Shown here in pieces: positions 45,658 to 58,384 of a stretch of DNA of 64,000 nt. The translations under genes were made by a program, and so were the position numbers. Source of the DNA: Candidatus Thiodiazotropha sp. (GTDB lineage: Bacteria > Pseudomonadota > Gammaproteobacteria > Chromatiales > Chromatiaceae); contig JAIVEQ010000003.1 of assembly GCA_023838465.1 (NCBI GenBank), positions 85,326 to 149,325 of the forward strand, given 5' to 3'. The notes beneath the pieces were generated by a model that was given only the letters and a program-made list of their open reading frames with translations, did no database searches and had not been told where the DNA came from. Position 1 is the stretch's first letter. The number at the start of each line of letters is the position of its first letter.

Positions 45658-45854
45658 GATCAATCCTGCTCTGAAATATGCTGGATAAGTTATACCTGAA
45701 ACCATGGGTTCAGGTTATATTCTCAAGCCCCCCACGTCTGCGGTACTATTATGGCCGACACACTTGGAAAACCCCCGAAAAAGCCGCAAAACTATAGCAG
45801 AATTTACTAATAAAGGTCAAAATCGGACATCCATTACAGTAGATTGTTCAATCA

Positions 45855-46082
45855 ATGCAAAAAGACCCCGATAGTTCGATTGTTGAGACTTGCTTCGCTG
45901 TGATCTATACACCCAGTCGCCGCCGCAAACGTTTCCCTGAAAACTGCGTCACTGTTGTGGCAAGTAAAGAGGAGGCGTTGGCGGATGCTTTACAGAAGAA
46001 AGACTGCTATGCAGCTCAAGTAATGGGGCCCTCCCGTTCATCAGAGGGGTTTCGTCTCTACTACCTTATCAATTGGCTTTGA
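45855..46082 (+). CDS. Small protein of unknown function
   Basis: A 75-residue soluble basic protein (YTPSRRRKRFPENCVTVVAS). It is convergent with the HIT-like gene and overlaps its 3' end by 14 bp. The composition looks protein-like, with a likely alpha-beta fold and the charged SKEEALADALQKKDCYAAQV. No ribosome site stands out and no family is recognised. Confidence 0.5.
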   Translation: MQKDPDSSIVETCFAVIYTPSRRRKRFPENCVTVVASKEEALADALQKKDCYAAQVMGPSRSSEGFRLYYLINWL

Positions 46083-47142
46083 CCTGTAGTTTCTTCAACT
46101 CTCTCTCAATTGCGACACCATCCAGGGTCTCGAAATCAGATCGACTGAAGGTGGTAACGCCACCTGCTAACTCATACCATGCAAAACCCTGTGTCCAGGG
46201 AGCATGCTGATAGCTCCCCTGCCGCTTTCGAGGCAGGCAGTAGAGGAGACCGGGCTGATAGATAAGATTGTAGCTGATCTCACTTTCATGCAGCGCCTCT
46301 ATTCGCCGCCAAGCCTCTGAAACAGAGGTGAAGACCTCACAAGGGAGAGGATAGGGTTTTACACCACCATTGTGCCTCCAGTGGGTTTCTGCAACTGGGA
46401 GGGGCTTAGAGCGCACATAGAGCTGGAAGTGCAGATGATTGACAGACGCGTAAGCACCGTAGCTGTTGAATGCGATACCTAAACCCGGTAAACGTTTGCC
46501 TAATCCCTCAGTGATCGACCATACATATTCATGATAACGCCGGGTCAGAAATTGGGGATGATGCGCCCGTCGATCTGGCACCAATAGCCCATGAAAAGGC
46601 GCAAAGGGAAATTTATTGTAGAGCAGATCCACTTCCACACCTTGCAGGTCACCCCCCCAGAAAACCTCCTTACGTAAAAAGGGTTTATTGAAGTTAAAAC
46701 CTTTAGGATCGTAGGGTTTGCTGATACCAAGTACAGGCTCACTACTCATGCGTGAGGGACGGAAAGCGCGAACATGGTTAAACTGGAGCTCCCAACCCTC
46801 CGTTCGTCGGAACTCGGTGGTATGCACACCTCCGAAACCAATGGCCAGCAATTTCAAGAAGACCAGATGATCATCTTTTGCACCTGCCAGCTCGCGTCCC
46901 TCACTGAGGGCCTCACGGCAGTAGCTGACCAGCTGGTCGAATCGACTTTGCAGATCGGCCTGTAGCACCCGATAGACCTCTGCATCGAAACAGGCATTGG
47001 CATGCACCAGGATATAACTACCCAACCCAGGATTCTGTAGCAGACGCTGTAGACCTGCAGCGAAGGCCTGCTGCAGCTCCTCTATGGAATCAAACGGCGG
47101 TGATGTCAAACGACTGTCAGTGCATATGGCTTTGCTGCCCAC
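46069..47142 (-). CDS. HIT-superfamily nucleotidyltransferase/phosphorylase-like protein
   Basis: A 357-residue cytoplasmic protein with the histidine-triad-like motif NHLHFQLYV (H-x-H-x-Q), preceded by FAPFHGLLVPDR and YASV. The size and spacing recall GDP-sugar phosphorylases (GDPGP/VTC2-like) and Ap4A phosphorylases rather than small HIT hydrolases. The nucleotide substrate is not determined. The predicted start lies inside the end of the PCu(A)C gene (26-bp overlap), so translation may be coupled or the true start is further in. Confidence 0.7.
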   Translation of the reverse strand: MGSKAICTDSRLTSPPFDSIEELQQAFAAGLQRLLQNPGLGSYILVHANACFDAEVYRVLQADLQSRFDQLVSYCREALSEGRELAGAKDDHLVFLKLLAIGFGGVHTTEFRRTEGWELQFNHVRAFRPSRMSSEPVLGISKPYDPKGFNFNKPFLRKEVFWGGDLQGVEVDLLYNKFPFAPFHGLLVPDRRAHHPQFLTRRYHEYVWSITEGLGKRLPGLGIAFNSYGAYASVNHLHFQLYVRSKPLPVAETHWRHNGGVKPYPLPCEVFTSVSEAWRRIEALHESEISYNLIYQPGLLYCLPRKRQGSYQHAPWTQGFAWYELAGGVTTFSRSDFETLDGVAIERELKKLQVKAN

Positions 47143-47602
47143 TCTGCTTCATCCGCATCTGTAACTTGCGTACCGGTGCCTCCACTTTCAAATGGGACCC
47201 ATCCTCAAACTTTAAGGTCAACTGTACCCTCTCGTCAGGTACCAGCTTCTGCTTCAGGCCAATCAACATGATATGCAGACCGCCTGGTTGTAGACTGACC
47301 CTCTCACCAGCAGGCAAGTTGATCTTTTCCACCTTGCGCATACGCATCATTCCCCCATCCATAGTATGGGTATGCAGCTCGGCCACCTCTGCCACTGAAG
47401 TGCTCGCTCCAATCAATGTATAGCCTTGACCACTCTTATTGTGCAGGGACATAAAGGAGGCAGAGTTTGGTTGTCCGGGAGGAACCGCTCTTACATACGG
47501 ATCATCCACCATGATGCTATCGCCTGCCGATCCGGCAACTACCCATTGGCTTGTCGAGATTATTAACAGCCCAAGTAGTGTGATTTGTCGTAAATAGGCC
47601 AT
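47117..47602 (-). CDS. Periplasmic copper chaperone PCu(A)C
   Basis: A 161-residue protein with a signal peptide (QITLLGLLIISTSQWVVAG). The Cu(I) site H(M)x10Mx21HxM is present in the ELHTHTMDGGMMRMRKVEKI and QPGGLHIML segments. A His/Met-rich tail (MRMKQSGQQSHMH) may bind extra copper. Members deliver copper to the CuA or CuB centre of cytochrome oxidase, which suits the cytochrome genes on either side. It lies upstream of, and overlaps, the HIT-like gene. Confidence 0.93.
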   Translation of the reverse strand: MAYLRQITLLGLLIISTSQWVVAGSAGDSIMVDDPYVRAVPPGQPNSASFMSLHNKSGQGYTLIGASTSVAEVAELHTHTMDGGMMRMRKVEKINLPAGERVSLQPGGLHIMLIGLKQKLVPDERVQLTLKFEDGSHLKVEAPVRKLQMRMKQSGQQSHMH

Positions 47603-47920
47603 GTTTTTTTAACTCCTTATCGATATCTTGCGTTGTAACAGATGGTCGCCGGGGGATTCAACCCAACTATCGTATGTATCAAAATTTGAATATGTTATGG
47701 ATCAGTTGCTGGTGAGAATGACACTAAAGCCCCTAAAAAGGCAAACCGAACTATTGAAAAGCTGTCACGATATCGGCCTGTTATAGGTTATTTGACACAA
47801 TTCGCGGCATTTCCCTACATTATGCAGGTTACAACAGCCCATTATTTAGCAAAAAAAAAGCGCCTGCTATACAGCAAGGCGCCTTTTTCAATGTTCTAAA
47901 AAGATCGCTATGCGATATTT
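47603..47920. other. 318-bp intergenic region between PCu(A)C and cytochrome c551 genes
   Basis: It contains the c551 terminator at 47851-47887 and, closer to 47603-47700, probably the promoter of the PCu(A)C gene. No gene is seen. Confidence 0.6.
47851..47887 (-). terminator. Rho-independent terminator of the cytochrome c551 gene
   Basis: Read leftward: arms GCGCC/GGCGC plus TGCT/AGCA with one bulge and a GTAT loop, followed by nine T residues. It lies 34 bp after the stop of the leftward cytochrome gene. Confidence 0.9.
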
Positions 47921-48244
47921 TTAGAGGGTCAAAATCCAAGCTACGACAGCTTTAATATCCTCATCACTGACATGGGCGCTAGGTGGCATAGGAACAGGAC
48001 CCCAAACACCAGAACCACCAGCTTTAACCTTTGCAGAGAGCATATCAACAGCACCATCCTGGTCCTTGTATTTGGCAGCAACCTCTTTGTAAGCAGGTCC
48101 TACAACCTTAGTTTCTAGCTGGTGGCAAGCCATACAACCGCGCTGAGTGGCAAGCGCCATAGGATCAGCGGAGGCAGTTGTTACTGCGCCAAGGGACAGA
48201 ACCATTGTGCTGGCAGCCAACATTATCACTTTCATCTTCTTCAT
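47921..48244 (-). CDS. Cytochrome c551-type mono-heme protein
   Basis: A 107-residue periplasmic class I cytochrome. A signal peptide (VIMLAASTMVLSLGAVTTAS) is followed by CMACH heme attachment (near residue 37), VVGPAYKEVAAKYKD, and WGPVPMPPSAHVSDEDIKAV with the axial Met in PVPMPP. This is the pattern of c551/c8 cytochromes that donate electrons to nitrite reductase, peroxidase or oxidases. It has its own terminator and is transcribed separately. Confidence 0.94.
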   Translation of the reverse strand: MKKMKVIMLAASTMVLSLGAVTTASADPMALATQRGCMACHQLETKVVGPAYKEVAAKYKDQDGAVDMLSAKVKAGGSGVWGPVPMPPSAHVSDEDIKAVVAWILTL

Positions 48245-48436
48245 CAGGTTTTTTTCCTCTAGATCATTCAGTTAAACACTGGTACACCTGCAGGGATGAG
48301 ATAAGGCCCGTCCCTTGAATTAGGCAAATTATAAAGTAATCGGGGTTGGATTACCTATCAAAGACATTTATCAATACGATAATTTTACAATAAATAACAT
48401 CATCATTGTTAGGTCAATCCTAGGTGTGATGACCCA

Positions 48437-48964
48437 TTAATGATCAGCGCCCTTATCAGCCATATGCGAAAAATAGAGCGCTATTCCCAACAAGGCAATC
48501 CCCGCAGCAAATTGCAGCAGATCCATTGGCGTAGTGAAGTCCATACCCAGGGCGAATTCAAAATAGCGAACGACCAGAATCATCATCACAACCTTGGCAA
48601 GACGACTCTTGAGGTCATCCAAACTGGTAATCATCAGCACATTGGAGGCACTCTCTGACCCCTCTGCGTGATCAATCTTGCTGACAAAAAGCTCATACAG
48701 ACCCAATGAAAAAATCAGTAATACAGTTGCCAGCAAATAGCCATCCACAATCTCTACGACATGGGTGACCGTGGTCGAGCGCAAGTCAACCCGCTCAGCA
48801 GCACTTAAAGAGGGTGAGGCGTAGTCACCCAAATGGGATATCATGTAGACGGCATCCACCGATGCCATGTAGAACATGGCGATGGCTGCAGCCATACTAG
48901 CGATCACCGCAGCCAATACCACCAGTCGACTATTCCACAGAATTTTTTCAAATATCTTTTCCAC
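48437..48964 (-). CDS. YqhA-family (UPF0114) inner-membrane protein
   Basis: A 175-residue protein with three or four hydrophobic segments (LVVLAAVIASMAAAIAMFYM; YLLATVLLIFSLGLYELFVS; LLQFAAGIALLGIALYFSHM). IVDGYLLATVLLIFSLGLYE and ITSLDDLKSRLAKVVMMILV are typical of the UPF0114 family, a conserved membrane family whose biochemical role is unknown. It is divergent from rapA with a 130-bp spacer. Confidence 0.88.
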   Translation of the reverse strand: MEKIFEKILWNSRLVVLAAVIASMAAAIAMFYMASVDAVYMISHLGDYASPSLSAAERVDLRSTTVTHVVEIVDGYLLATVLLIFSLGLYELFVSKIDHAEGSESASNVLMITSLDDLKSRLAKVVMMILVVRYFEFALGMDFTTPMDLLQFAAGIALLGIALYFSHMADKGADH

Positions 48965-49094
48965 AATCCACTACTCTCAGCTTGCCAGCGGCCTATTATT
49001 CCCAGCTGTCGTTGAGACTCAAGTCTTTTTCCACCCTGGATAGAATCCGACGAAGTGATTATCATCAGCCTCTTTTTGCCAGGACCATTGCCAA

Positions 49095-51977
49095 ATGTCA
49101 CTATTTTTACCCGGCCAACGCTGGATCAGCGATAGCGAATCCGAACTGGGATTGGGCACTATCATTGAATGCAAAGGGCGTACAGTCACACTCCATTTTC
49201 CCGCAATAGGCGAAAACAGAGTCTATGCCCAACAAGGGGCACCCCTTACACGCGTTGCCTTTTCTGTCGGCGATCGGGTGGAGCGTCGTGAAGGCGGTAC
49301 GCTGCTGGTGCGAAAAGTGGTCGAGAAGGATGGCTGCCTGACCTATCTGGGTGAAGACCAAAAGGGAGAGCAAGCCCAACTGGCAGAAACGGATATCAAC
49401 GACACGCTACGCATCAATCAACCCAATCAGAGGCTGTTGTCTGGCCAGATCGATCCACCACACTGGTTCAACCTACGCTATCAGACGCTCCAGCATATGG
49501 GACATCACCAGCAGTCTCCGGTTCTCGGCCTGGGTGGCCCACGAATCGACCTGATCCCTCACCAACTCTACATTGCCCACGAAATTGCCAACCGCCCCAC
49601 ACCGCGTGTGTTGTTGGCCGATGAGGTCGGTCTTGGCAAGACCATTGAAGCCTGCCTGATCCTGCATCATCAACTAATAACCGGCCGTACCAGCCGAGCT
49701 CTGATCCTGGTTCCCGATCCTTTAGTGCATCAATGGCTGATTGAATTGCTACGACGCTTTAACCTCAGGTTCCGTATTTTTGACGAAGAGACCTGTCAGG
49801 CTGTCCAGGACTCGGGACAGGGTGACAATCCCTTCCATGCAGAACAGCTGGTGCTCTGTAGTCTGGATCTGTTTCACCACAATCCTGAACGCCTCAGTCA
49901 GGCGCTGGATGGCGATTGGGATATGCTAATCGTGGACGAAGCCCACCATCTGACCTGGTCTGCCGAAGACCCCAGCGCTGAATACCTGCTGGTAGAGGCG
50001 CTGGCCCTGAAAACCCCCGGGGTGTTGCTGCTGACTGCCACACCTGAACAACTCGGCCAGGCAGGCCATTTCGCCCGACTTCGATTGTTGGACCCGGACC
50101 GCTACTACGATCTGCAGGCATTTCAGGAGGAAGAGCACCTCTACCAACCCGTTGCGGATGCGGTTGAGCAGTTACTCGTACACAACACCCTACCTGAACA
50201 AGCAGCCAAGCAACTGCTTGATACGCTGGATGAAAACGATAGCGCACCTTTGCTGGCCCTGCTCGAAGACAATCACGCCGATGAGGAACAACGGAGCGAG
50301 GCCAGAGAGGCCCTCATCAATCTATTGCTCGACCGCCATGGAACTGGAAGGGTACTGTTCCGAAACACGCGAGTACGTATCAGTGGTTTTCCCGATCGTG
50401 AATTGCATGCTTATCCTCTGACACTACCCGACTGCTACGAAGATAGGGAGCATCAGCCAGCCGATGCCCAGCCAGAGTTGCTGCTGACTCCAGAGCGTCT
50501 TTATGCATCCCATGGTCACCCTTCATGGTGGCATGATGACCCAAGAGTGGCCTGGTTGAAAGAAATGCTACGGCAACAGTTGACTGAGAAATTTCTGTTG
50601 ATCTGCGCCTATGGGGAAACCGCCATTGAACTGCAAGAGGCAATCCGGGTACAAACCGGTATCGGCGCTGGGCTGTTTCATGAGCAGATGAGCATCATCG
50701 AACGAGACCGGGCAGCTGCCTGGTTTGCCGACCCCAATGGGGCGAGGCTGCTGATCTGCTCTGAGATCGGCAGTGAAGGCCGTAACTTCCAGTTCGCTCA
50801 CCAATTGATACTCTTCGATCTTCCACTCGATCCGGACCTACTGGAGCAACGCATTGGCCGCCTCGACCGGATTGGCCAAAAAAAGACTGTGCAGATTCAT
50901 GTCCCCTACCTGGAACCCGGCCCTCAATCCGTGATGCTGCACTGGTACAGAGATGGTCTGGATGCATTCCGGCACCATGTTCCAGGTGCTAACGAGGTAC
51001 GCGAACAGCTCGCTTCCCTACTCTGGGAAACCCTGGAAGGGAGTAGCGGGAATGGTGATCAGGAGAAGTTGATAGATACCACACGTCAGTTGAGAGAGGA
51101 GACCCAACAACGTCTACAACAAGGACGGGATCATCTATTAGAGCTGGGAGCCTGCCGTGAACCCACCGCAAGCCGTCTTGTATCCCAGCTCCGGGAACAG
51201 GACCAGTCACAACGATTACATAATTATCTGGATCAGCTCTTCAACAGTTACAACATCGACACTGAAGAGCTGGGGGAAGCCGGACTGATTTTGCGTCCAG
51301 GGGATCAGGTTATTGCTGGCACGCTTCCAGGACTTCCTGCCGATGGCATGACGGTGACATTTAGTCGTAGGGATGCCCTGGCTCACGAGGAGCGACAGTT
51401 TCTAACCTGGGAGCATCCACTGGTGAGTAACGCCATGGAGCAAATTATTGGCCAGCAGACCGGAAACAGTGCCGCTCTGGCCTGTCGACATCCAAGATTA
51501 AAGGCGGGGCAACTGCTGTTGGAATGCCTGTTTGTACTTGAATGTCCGGCGCCTCGTCATTTACAAGCGGGTCGGTTTCTGCCACCGACACTGATACGTC
51601 TCTTGCTCAATCCAAAAGGAGAGAGACTCGATCATCTATTCACTTGTGAGGAGTTGTTAGAGCACGCCCAGGCATTGGAAACACAAAGCATATTACCGGT
51701 CATCAACGCTTACCGTCCGCAGATACAAAAGCTGATGAGTCAAGCCGAATCCACCGCACAAGGTAGCGTGACCAGCCTGGTGAATAGTGCGATAAAACAG
51801 ATGATGGAGCACTATACTCAAGAGATTCAACGGATGATGGCGTTAAAGAAACACAACCCCGGGGTACGTGAAGAAGAGATCCAACTCCTGCAGGATCAAG
51901 GGATGGCATTGCATCAGCATCTTCATTCAGCCCGGCTTCGTTTGGACGCAATTCGTATGGTCGTCACACTAGCCTAG
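49095..51977 (+). CDS. rapA: RNA polymerase-associated helicase protein RapA
   Basis: A 960-residue Swi2/Snf2-type ATPase that recycles RNA polymerase after transcription. The N-terminal domain starts MSLFLPGQRWISDSESELGL, as in E. coli RapA. Walker A is LLADEVGLGKTIEACL, motif II is DEAHHL, motif III is LLTATPEQLGQ, and motif VI is QRIGRLDRIGQ. Length is near the E. coli protein (968). The ATG at 49095 is chosen by match to the family N-terminus. It is a single-gene unit. CTAGGATCTGTTAACAC begins at its stop. Confidence 0.96.
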   Translation: MSLFLPGQRWISDSESELGLGTIIECKGRTVTLHFPAIGENRVYAQQGAPLTRVAFSVGDRVERREGGTLLVRKVVEKDGCLTYLGEDQKGEQAQLAETDINDTLRINQPNQRLLSGQIDPPHWFNLRYQTLQHMGHHQQSPVLGLGGPRIDLIPHQLYIAHEIANRPTPRVLLADEVGLGKTIEACLILHHQLITGRTSRALILVPDPLVHQWLIELLRRFNLRFRIFDEETCQAVQDSGQGDNPFHAEQLVLCSLDLFHHNPERLSQALDGDWDMLIVDEAHHLTWSAEDPSAEYLLVEALALKTPGVLLLTATPEQLGQAGHFARLRLLDPDRYYDLQAFQEEEHLYQPVADAVEQLLVHNTLPEQAAKQLLDTLDENDSAPLLALLEDNHADEEQRSEAREALINLLLDRHGTGRVLFRNTRVRISGFPDRELHAYPLTLPDCYEDREHQPADAQPELLLTPERLYASHGHPSWWHDDPRVAWLKEMLRQQLTEKFLLICAYGETAIELQEAIRVQTGIGAGLFHEQMSIIERDRAAAWFADPNGARLLICSEIGSEGRNFQFAHQLILFDLPLDPDLLEQRIGRLDRIGQKKTVQIHVPYLEPGPQSVMLHWYRDGLDAFRHHVPGANEVREQLASLLWETLEGSSGNGDQEKLIDTTRQLREETQQRLQQGRDHLLELGACREPTASRLVSQLREQDQSQRLHNYLDQLFNSYNIDTEELGEAGLILRPGDQVIAGTLPGLPADGMTVTFSRRDALAHEERQFLTWEHPLVSNAMEQIIGQQTGNSAALACRHPRLKAGQLLLECLFVLECPAPRHLQAGRFLPPTLIRLLLNPKGERLDHLFTCEELLEHAQALETQSILPVINAYRPQIQKLMSQAESTAQGSVTSLVNSAIKQMMEHYTQEIQRMMALKKHNPGVREEEIQLLQDQGMALHQHLHSARLRLDAIRMVVTLA

Positions 51978-52069
51978 GATCTGTTAACACGATTAACCCG
52001 GCGATATTATCAGGATGTCGGGATAATCATTTTATGCCTGATGGATAACCACCAAGTAGATCAACGGGG

Positions 52070-54223
52070 CTAATGATCCAGGTTCTGATCAGTGAAAAGC
52101 TGATCGATAGGAAATGGCCTGCAAATCCCATATCCCTGAGCGTAATCGACGCCTATCTCCCGTAGTCGACTCAATATAGCTTCATTCTCGACAAATTCCG
52201 CAATCGTCTCCAGCCCCATGATATGTCCAATTCGATTAATGGCATCCACCATCGATTCGTCGACACTGTTTTCCAACATTTCTTTAACGAATGCACCATC
52301 AATTTTAAGATATTCCACAGGCAGTTGCTTCAGATAACCAAAAGAAGAGAGGCCACTACCAAAATCATCGAGAGCGAATTCACAACCAAACCGTTGCAGT
52401 GTGCGCATAAAGCGTTCTGCAGATGTAAGGTTGGAGATGGCTGCCGTTTCTGTGACTTCAAAACAGAGCATCCCTTTCGGAATCTCATACTCACGAATCT
52501 TCTCCAAGATCATCTGCAGCATCTGTTCATCACACAATGAGTGTCCCGACAGATTGATAAAATAGCGCCGTCCAGAGGAGATTGAGATCTCCCGGTTTTC
52601 AGTAATGAATTGTATAAGACGGTCTATCACCCATCGATCGACGCTTGGCATTAGATCGAAACGTTCAGCGGCGGGTATGAATGCGCCAGGCAGAATCAAA
52701 CCACCCGTTTCGTCCAACATACGGATCAACACCTCCACATGTGGGAGTGAACCATCATTGCCACCGATCGACTCAATTGGCTGTACATAGAGGGTAAAGC
52801 GATTTTCATCCAATGCACTGCGTATATGCGTTACCCATTGAGCCTCACCATGACGCTTGGCAGCTGAACTCTCAACTGGATGGTAGATGTGTATCTTGTT
52901 CCTTCCCTCCTCCTTGGCAGAGCAACATGCTGTATCGGCAAAACTAAGGATCTGCTCTATCCCCTCACACTGATCGTTGATGGGAACCATGCCAATACTG
53001 ATACTTTGTGAAAAGGTTTTTTCGCCCCAAGCGAACCTGAACCCTTGCACAGAGAGACGTATGGTGTCTGCTATCCGCTCAGCCGCTTCCAGAGAACATT
53101 TGCTCAGTAGAATACCAAACTCATCACCTCCCAACCTGGCCAGCAGATCACTGTTGCGGATCGAACGCTTGATCAATGAGGCAAGCTGATGCAGCAGTTC
53201 ATCACCCGCCACATGACCACAATTATCGTTGACTATCTTGAATCGGTCGATATCGAGGTAGAGCAGACAATGCTCACCCCCCTCACGACTCGCCTGGTCC
53301 AATAGCTCCGACAGTTGGCGATCGAACTCAGCACGATTGAAGAGCCGTGTTATCGGGTCATGGCTCGTCTGCCAACTCAACTGGGCTGCAAGCTTTCGTG
53401 ACTGGCTGGTATCTTTGAATACCAGCACCATACTCTCAAGATTGCCCTGCCCATCCTTGAGTCGGGTAATTGTTTGTTGTATCGGTAATCTCAGGCCTTC
53501 CCTATGCATCAGTACCAGTTGCTGACTTTCATTATTGAAAATCTGCTCAATCGAGAGCGAGTTATGCTTGGTATCCGATTCATCGCAAACTCGGTAGATC
53601 TCTGTCAATTGACAGCCGATGATGTGTCGGCTTTGATAACCAGTCATTCCCTCTGCTGCAAGATTCACAAATTCAACATTACCGTCTGCATCGAGCAAAA
53701 TAACGGCATCCTCAACCGAATAGAGCATCGCCCTGGTACGCTGCTCCACCTGACCGACACTGTGCTGCTCCTGAATCGCAACCATCGAGTCCAGATCACT
53801 GATCTGTACCAGACAGTATCCTGGATGCATCATCAGCGGCTTGACACTCACTTGAACGCTACGCTTTTCATCGAAATTGAAAAGATGTCGAGAACTGGCC
53901 AGTGAGGGTGAATTGGGTTGTTGTGAGGCACTCTCTTGTGGATGCTGTACAGCAGCCTGCACCATTTGTGAAAAGCGTTGTCCCGCAAGTTGTGGTATCA
54001 GCTCTTCTATCGACTGACCCAATGCATCTTGATCAGCCATACCGATGCTATCCGCCAAGCAACGATTCCAGGCAACTACCAACCTTTCCGCATTGAGGAG
54101 GCAGAGACCCACATCACAAGCTTCAATGACCTCCTGCAATTGCACAACGGCATCCACAGAAAAAGGCCCGGATTGACAAGTCTCTACTGACCCGTTCCCC
54201 TGCACAATAAAAATACCCCCCAA
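52070..54223 (-). CDS. PAS-GGDEF-EAL cyclic di-GMP signalling protein
   Basis: A 717-residue cytoplasmic protein. Two PAS-like regions (residues 25-130 and 165-275, for example AVILLDADGNVEFVNLAAEG) precede a GGDEF domain (DPITRLFNRAEFDRQLSELL; ARLGGDEFGILL, intact GGDEF) and an EAL domain. The EAL signature position reads VEVLIRM (E-V-L) and catalytic segments include FEVTETAAISN, ALDDFGSGLSSFGYL and KIDGAFVKEM. Both synthesis and hydrolysis of cyclic di-GMP are possible. No transmembrane helices are seen. A typical dual-domain signalling protein with cytoplasmic PAS input. Confidence 0.93.
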   Translation of the reverse strand: MGGIFIVQGNGSVETCQSGPFSVDAVVQLQEVIEACDVGLCLLNAERLVVAWNRCLADSIGMADQDALGQSIEELIPQLAGQRFSQMVQAAVQHPQESASQQPNSPSLASSRHLFNFDEKRSVQVSVKPLMMHPGYCLVQISDLDSMVAIQEQHSVGQVEQRTRAMLYSVEDAVILLDADGNVEFVNLAAEGMTGYQSRHIIGCQLTEIYRVCDESDTKHNSLSIEQIFNNESQQLVLMHREGLRLPIQQTITRLKDGQGNLESMVLVFKDTSQSRKLAAQLSWQTSHDPITRLFNRAEFDRQLSELLDQASREGGEHCLLYLDIDRFKIVNDNCGHVAGDELLHQLASLIKRSIRNSDLLARLGGDEFGILLSKCSLEAAERIADTIRLSVQGFRFAWGEKTFSQSISIGMVPINDQCEGIEQILSFADTACCSAKEEGRNKIHIYHPVESSAAKRHGEAQWVTHIRSALDENRFTLYVQPIESIGGNDGSLPHVEVLIRMLDETGGLILPGAFIPAAERFDLMPSVDRWVIDRLIQFITENREISISSGRRYFINLSGHSLCDEQMLQMILEKIREYEIPKGMLCFEVTETAAISNLTSAERFMRTLQRFGCEFALDDFGSGLSSFGYLKQLPVEYLKIDGAFVKEMLENSVDESMVDAINRIGHIMGLETIAEFVENEAILSRLREIGVDYAQGYGICRPFPIDQLFTDQNLDH

Positions 54224-54582
54224 TAGACCACTCAGTGTGGTGAAAAACTGAACAATCTTTACAACAAACTAAAGCTGATTACTTACGTGCCTGATCATCT
54301 CTTCCTTGAAATTGCCACCCTATTCAGGCAGGCATCCTGCATGGAATGTGTCAGGTCGTTTTTCAGCCGCACACTCGACGTGAAGATGAGATTCCGGCTA
54401 ACTTATCATAGAGTCGGCCAGCCTATACCAGAACTTTAGATCGCATAGAAAAATAGTAGGTTATATTGAAAGTCCTTGAATAGCACTTTTTTATTAAAAA
54501 GCCTTCGAAAGTTAAGTCTATACATCAGGCCAATTAAACCCTAGCGCCCCTTTAAAACAATCTAGGGTCTGTTAACACCACA
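54224..54582. other. 359-bp intergenic region between the PAS-GGDEF-EAL gene and rsuA
   Basis: It carries the promoter side of the leftward signalling gene and the 3' flank of rsuA. Near 54562-54578 is CTAGGGTCTGTTAACAC, almost the same 17 bases found at 51974-51990. No gene or RNA is recognised. Confidence 0.5.
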
Positions 54583-57310
<2,728 letters not shown>

Positions 57311-57649
57311 CCTGTCAATCTCGTCATTATAACCTGAAACCGTTCGCTCAGGTTGGCTGAAAATAAACGAGTCTTTGACCAATTCACAGTAATGAAATTA
57401 ATGGCATCTTCATACCACTACAATTACTGACACCAATTACCTTATAGATAACAATTACTTGGCCGGAAGTAATAAGCGATTAAAGGGCAGCTAATCCTCT
57501 CACGCCTGCGGTACAAAACCCCAAATGAAAAAAGGGTTATAGATCAGGCGACTTAAAAAACACTATCGGAGATTCTTGCCCAGACGAAACAAAAAACGTA
57601 GTCTAACCCTCTGCCGCATTAAACCATGAAAAAGATCAGGATATTACAC
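57311..57649. other. 339-bp divergent region between the riboswitch and the PCMT-family gene
   Basis: It holds the thiC promoter on the leftward strand and the start region of the rightward gene. A small hairpin AACCTGA (57331-57337) with TCAGGTT (57348-57354) is present. No gene is seen. Confidence 0.45.
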
Positions 57650-58318
57650 ATGATGGCAAACAGTATCGAAAAGGCCCGTTTCAACATGGTGGAACAGCAG
57701 ATTCGCCCTTGGGATGTCATTGATCCCCGGGTGCTATCGCTGATGGAGACTCTACCTAGAGAGCACTTTGCCCCTGAGAACTATCAGGATTTGGCCTATG
57801 CCGACATTGAAGTCCCCATCGGTCAGGGACAACACATGCTGTTTCCCCGTATCGAAGCCAGATTATTGCAGTCACTCAATATCCTGCCAACAGATAAGGT
57901 TCTGGAAGTGGGTACAGGCAGTGGTTATCTGACCGCCTGCCTGGCAAGCCTCTCTCAACATGTTGTTAGCATTGATCTACATAACGATTTCATAGATTCA
58001 GCTGCACTCAAGCTTGAACAACAAGGCATTAAAAATGTGACGCTCAAAAGCGGTGACGCACTCGCCGACCCACTCGAAGAAGGCCCATTTGATGCAATAG
58101 CCGTTACCGGTTCTGTTCCCACCAGTGAACAAGCTGAACTCTTTCGTCAACAACTTGCTGTTGGTGGCAGACTATTTATTATCATAGGCAACCCACCGGT
58201 AATGGAGTGTATGTTGATCACCCGGCATACAGAAAAAATATTTCAGGAAGAGAGTATTTTCGAAACCGAGCTGGCCCCTTTGATCAATGCACCAGCCCCT
58301 GTGGAGTTTGAATTCTAA
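57650..58318 (+). CDS. Protein-L-isoaspartate O-methyltransferase family protein
   Basis: A 222-residue cytoplasmic methyltransferase. FNMVEQQIRPWDVIDPRVLS at the start and the SAM-binding motif VLEVGTGSGYLTACLASL identify the PCMT family. The variant starting NMVEQQIRPWDV is a group common in proteobacteria that differs from classical Pcm. Its real substrate may not be damaged isoaspartate. An ATG at 57626 lies 8 codons upstream, but the ATG at 57650 has AGG at better spacing; 57653 is another option. Confidence 0.85.
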   Translation: MMANSIEKARFNMVEQQIRPWDVIDPRVLSLMETLPREHFAPENYQDLAYADIEVPIGQGQHMLFPRIEARLLQSLNILPTDKVLEVGTGSGYLTACLASLSQHVVSIDLHNDFIDSAALKLEQQGIKNVTLKSGDALADPLEEGPFDAIAVTGSVPTSEQAELFRQQLAVGGRLFIIIGNPPVMECMLITRHTEKIFQEESIFETELAPLINAPAPVEFEF

Positions 58319-58384
58319 AAAACTGTTGCTGCTCTCTGGTCGTATTTCGCAGCACAGCGGATAACTATAAAAAAGAGGGAGATC

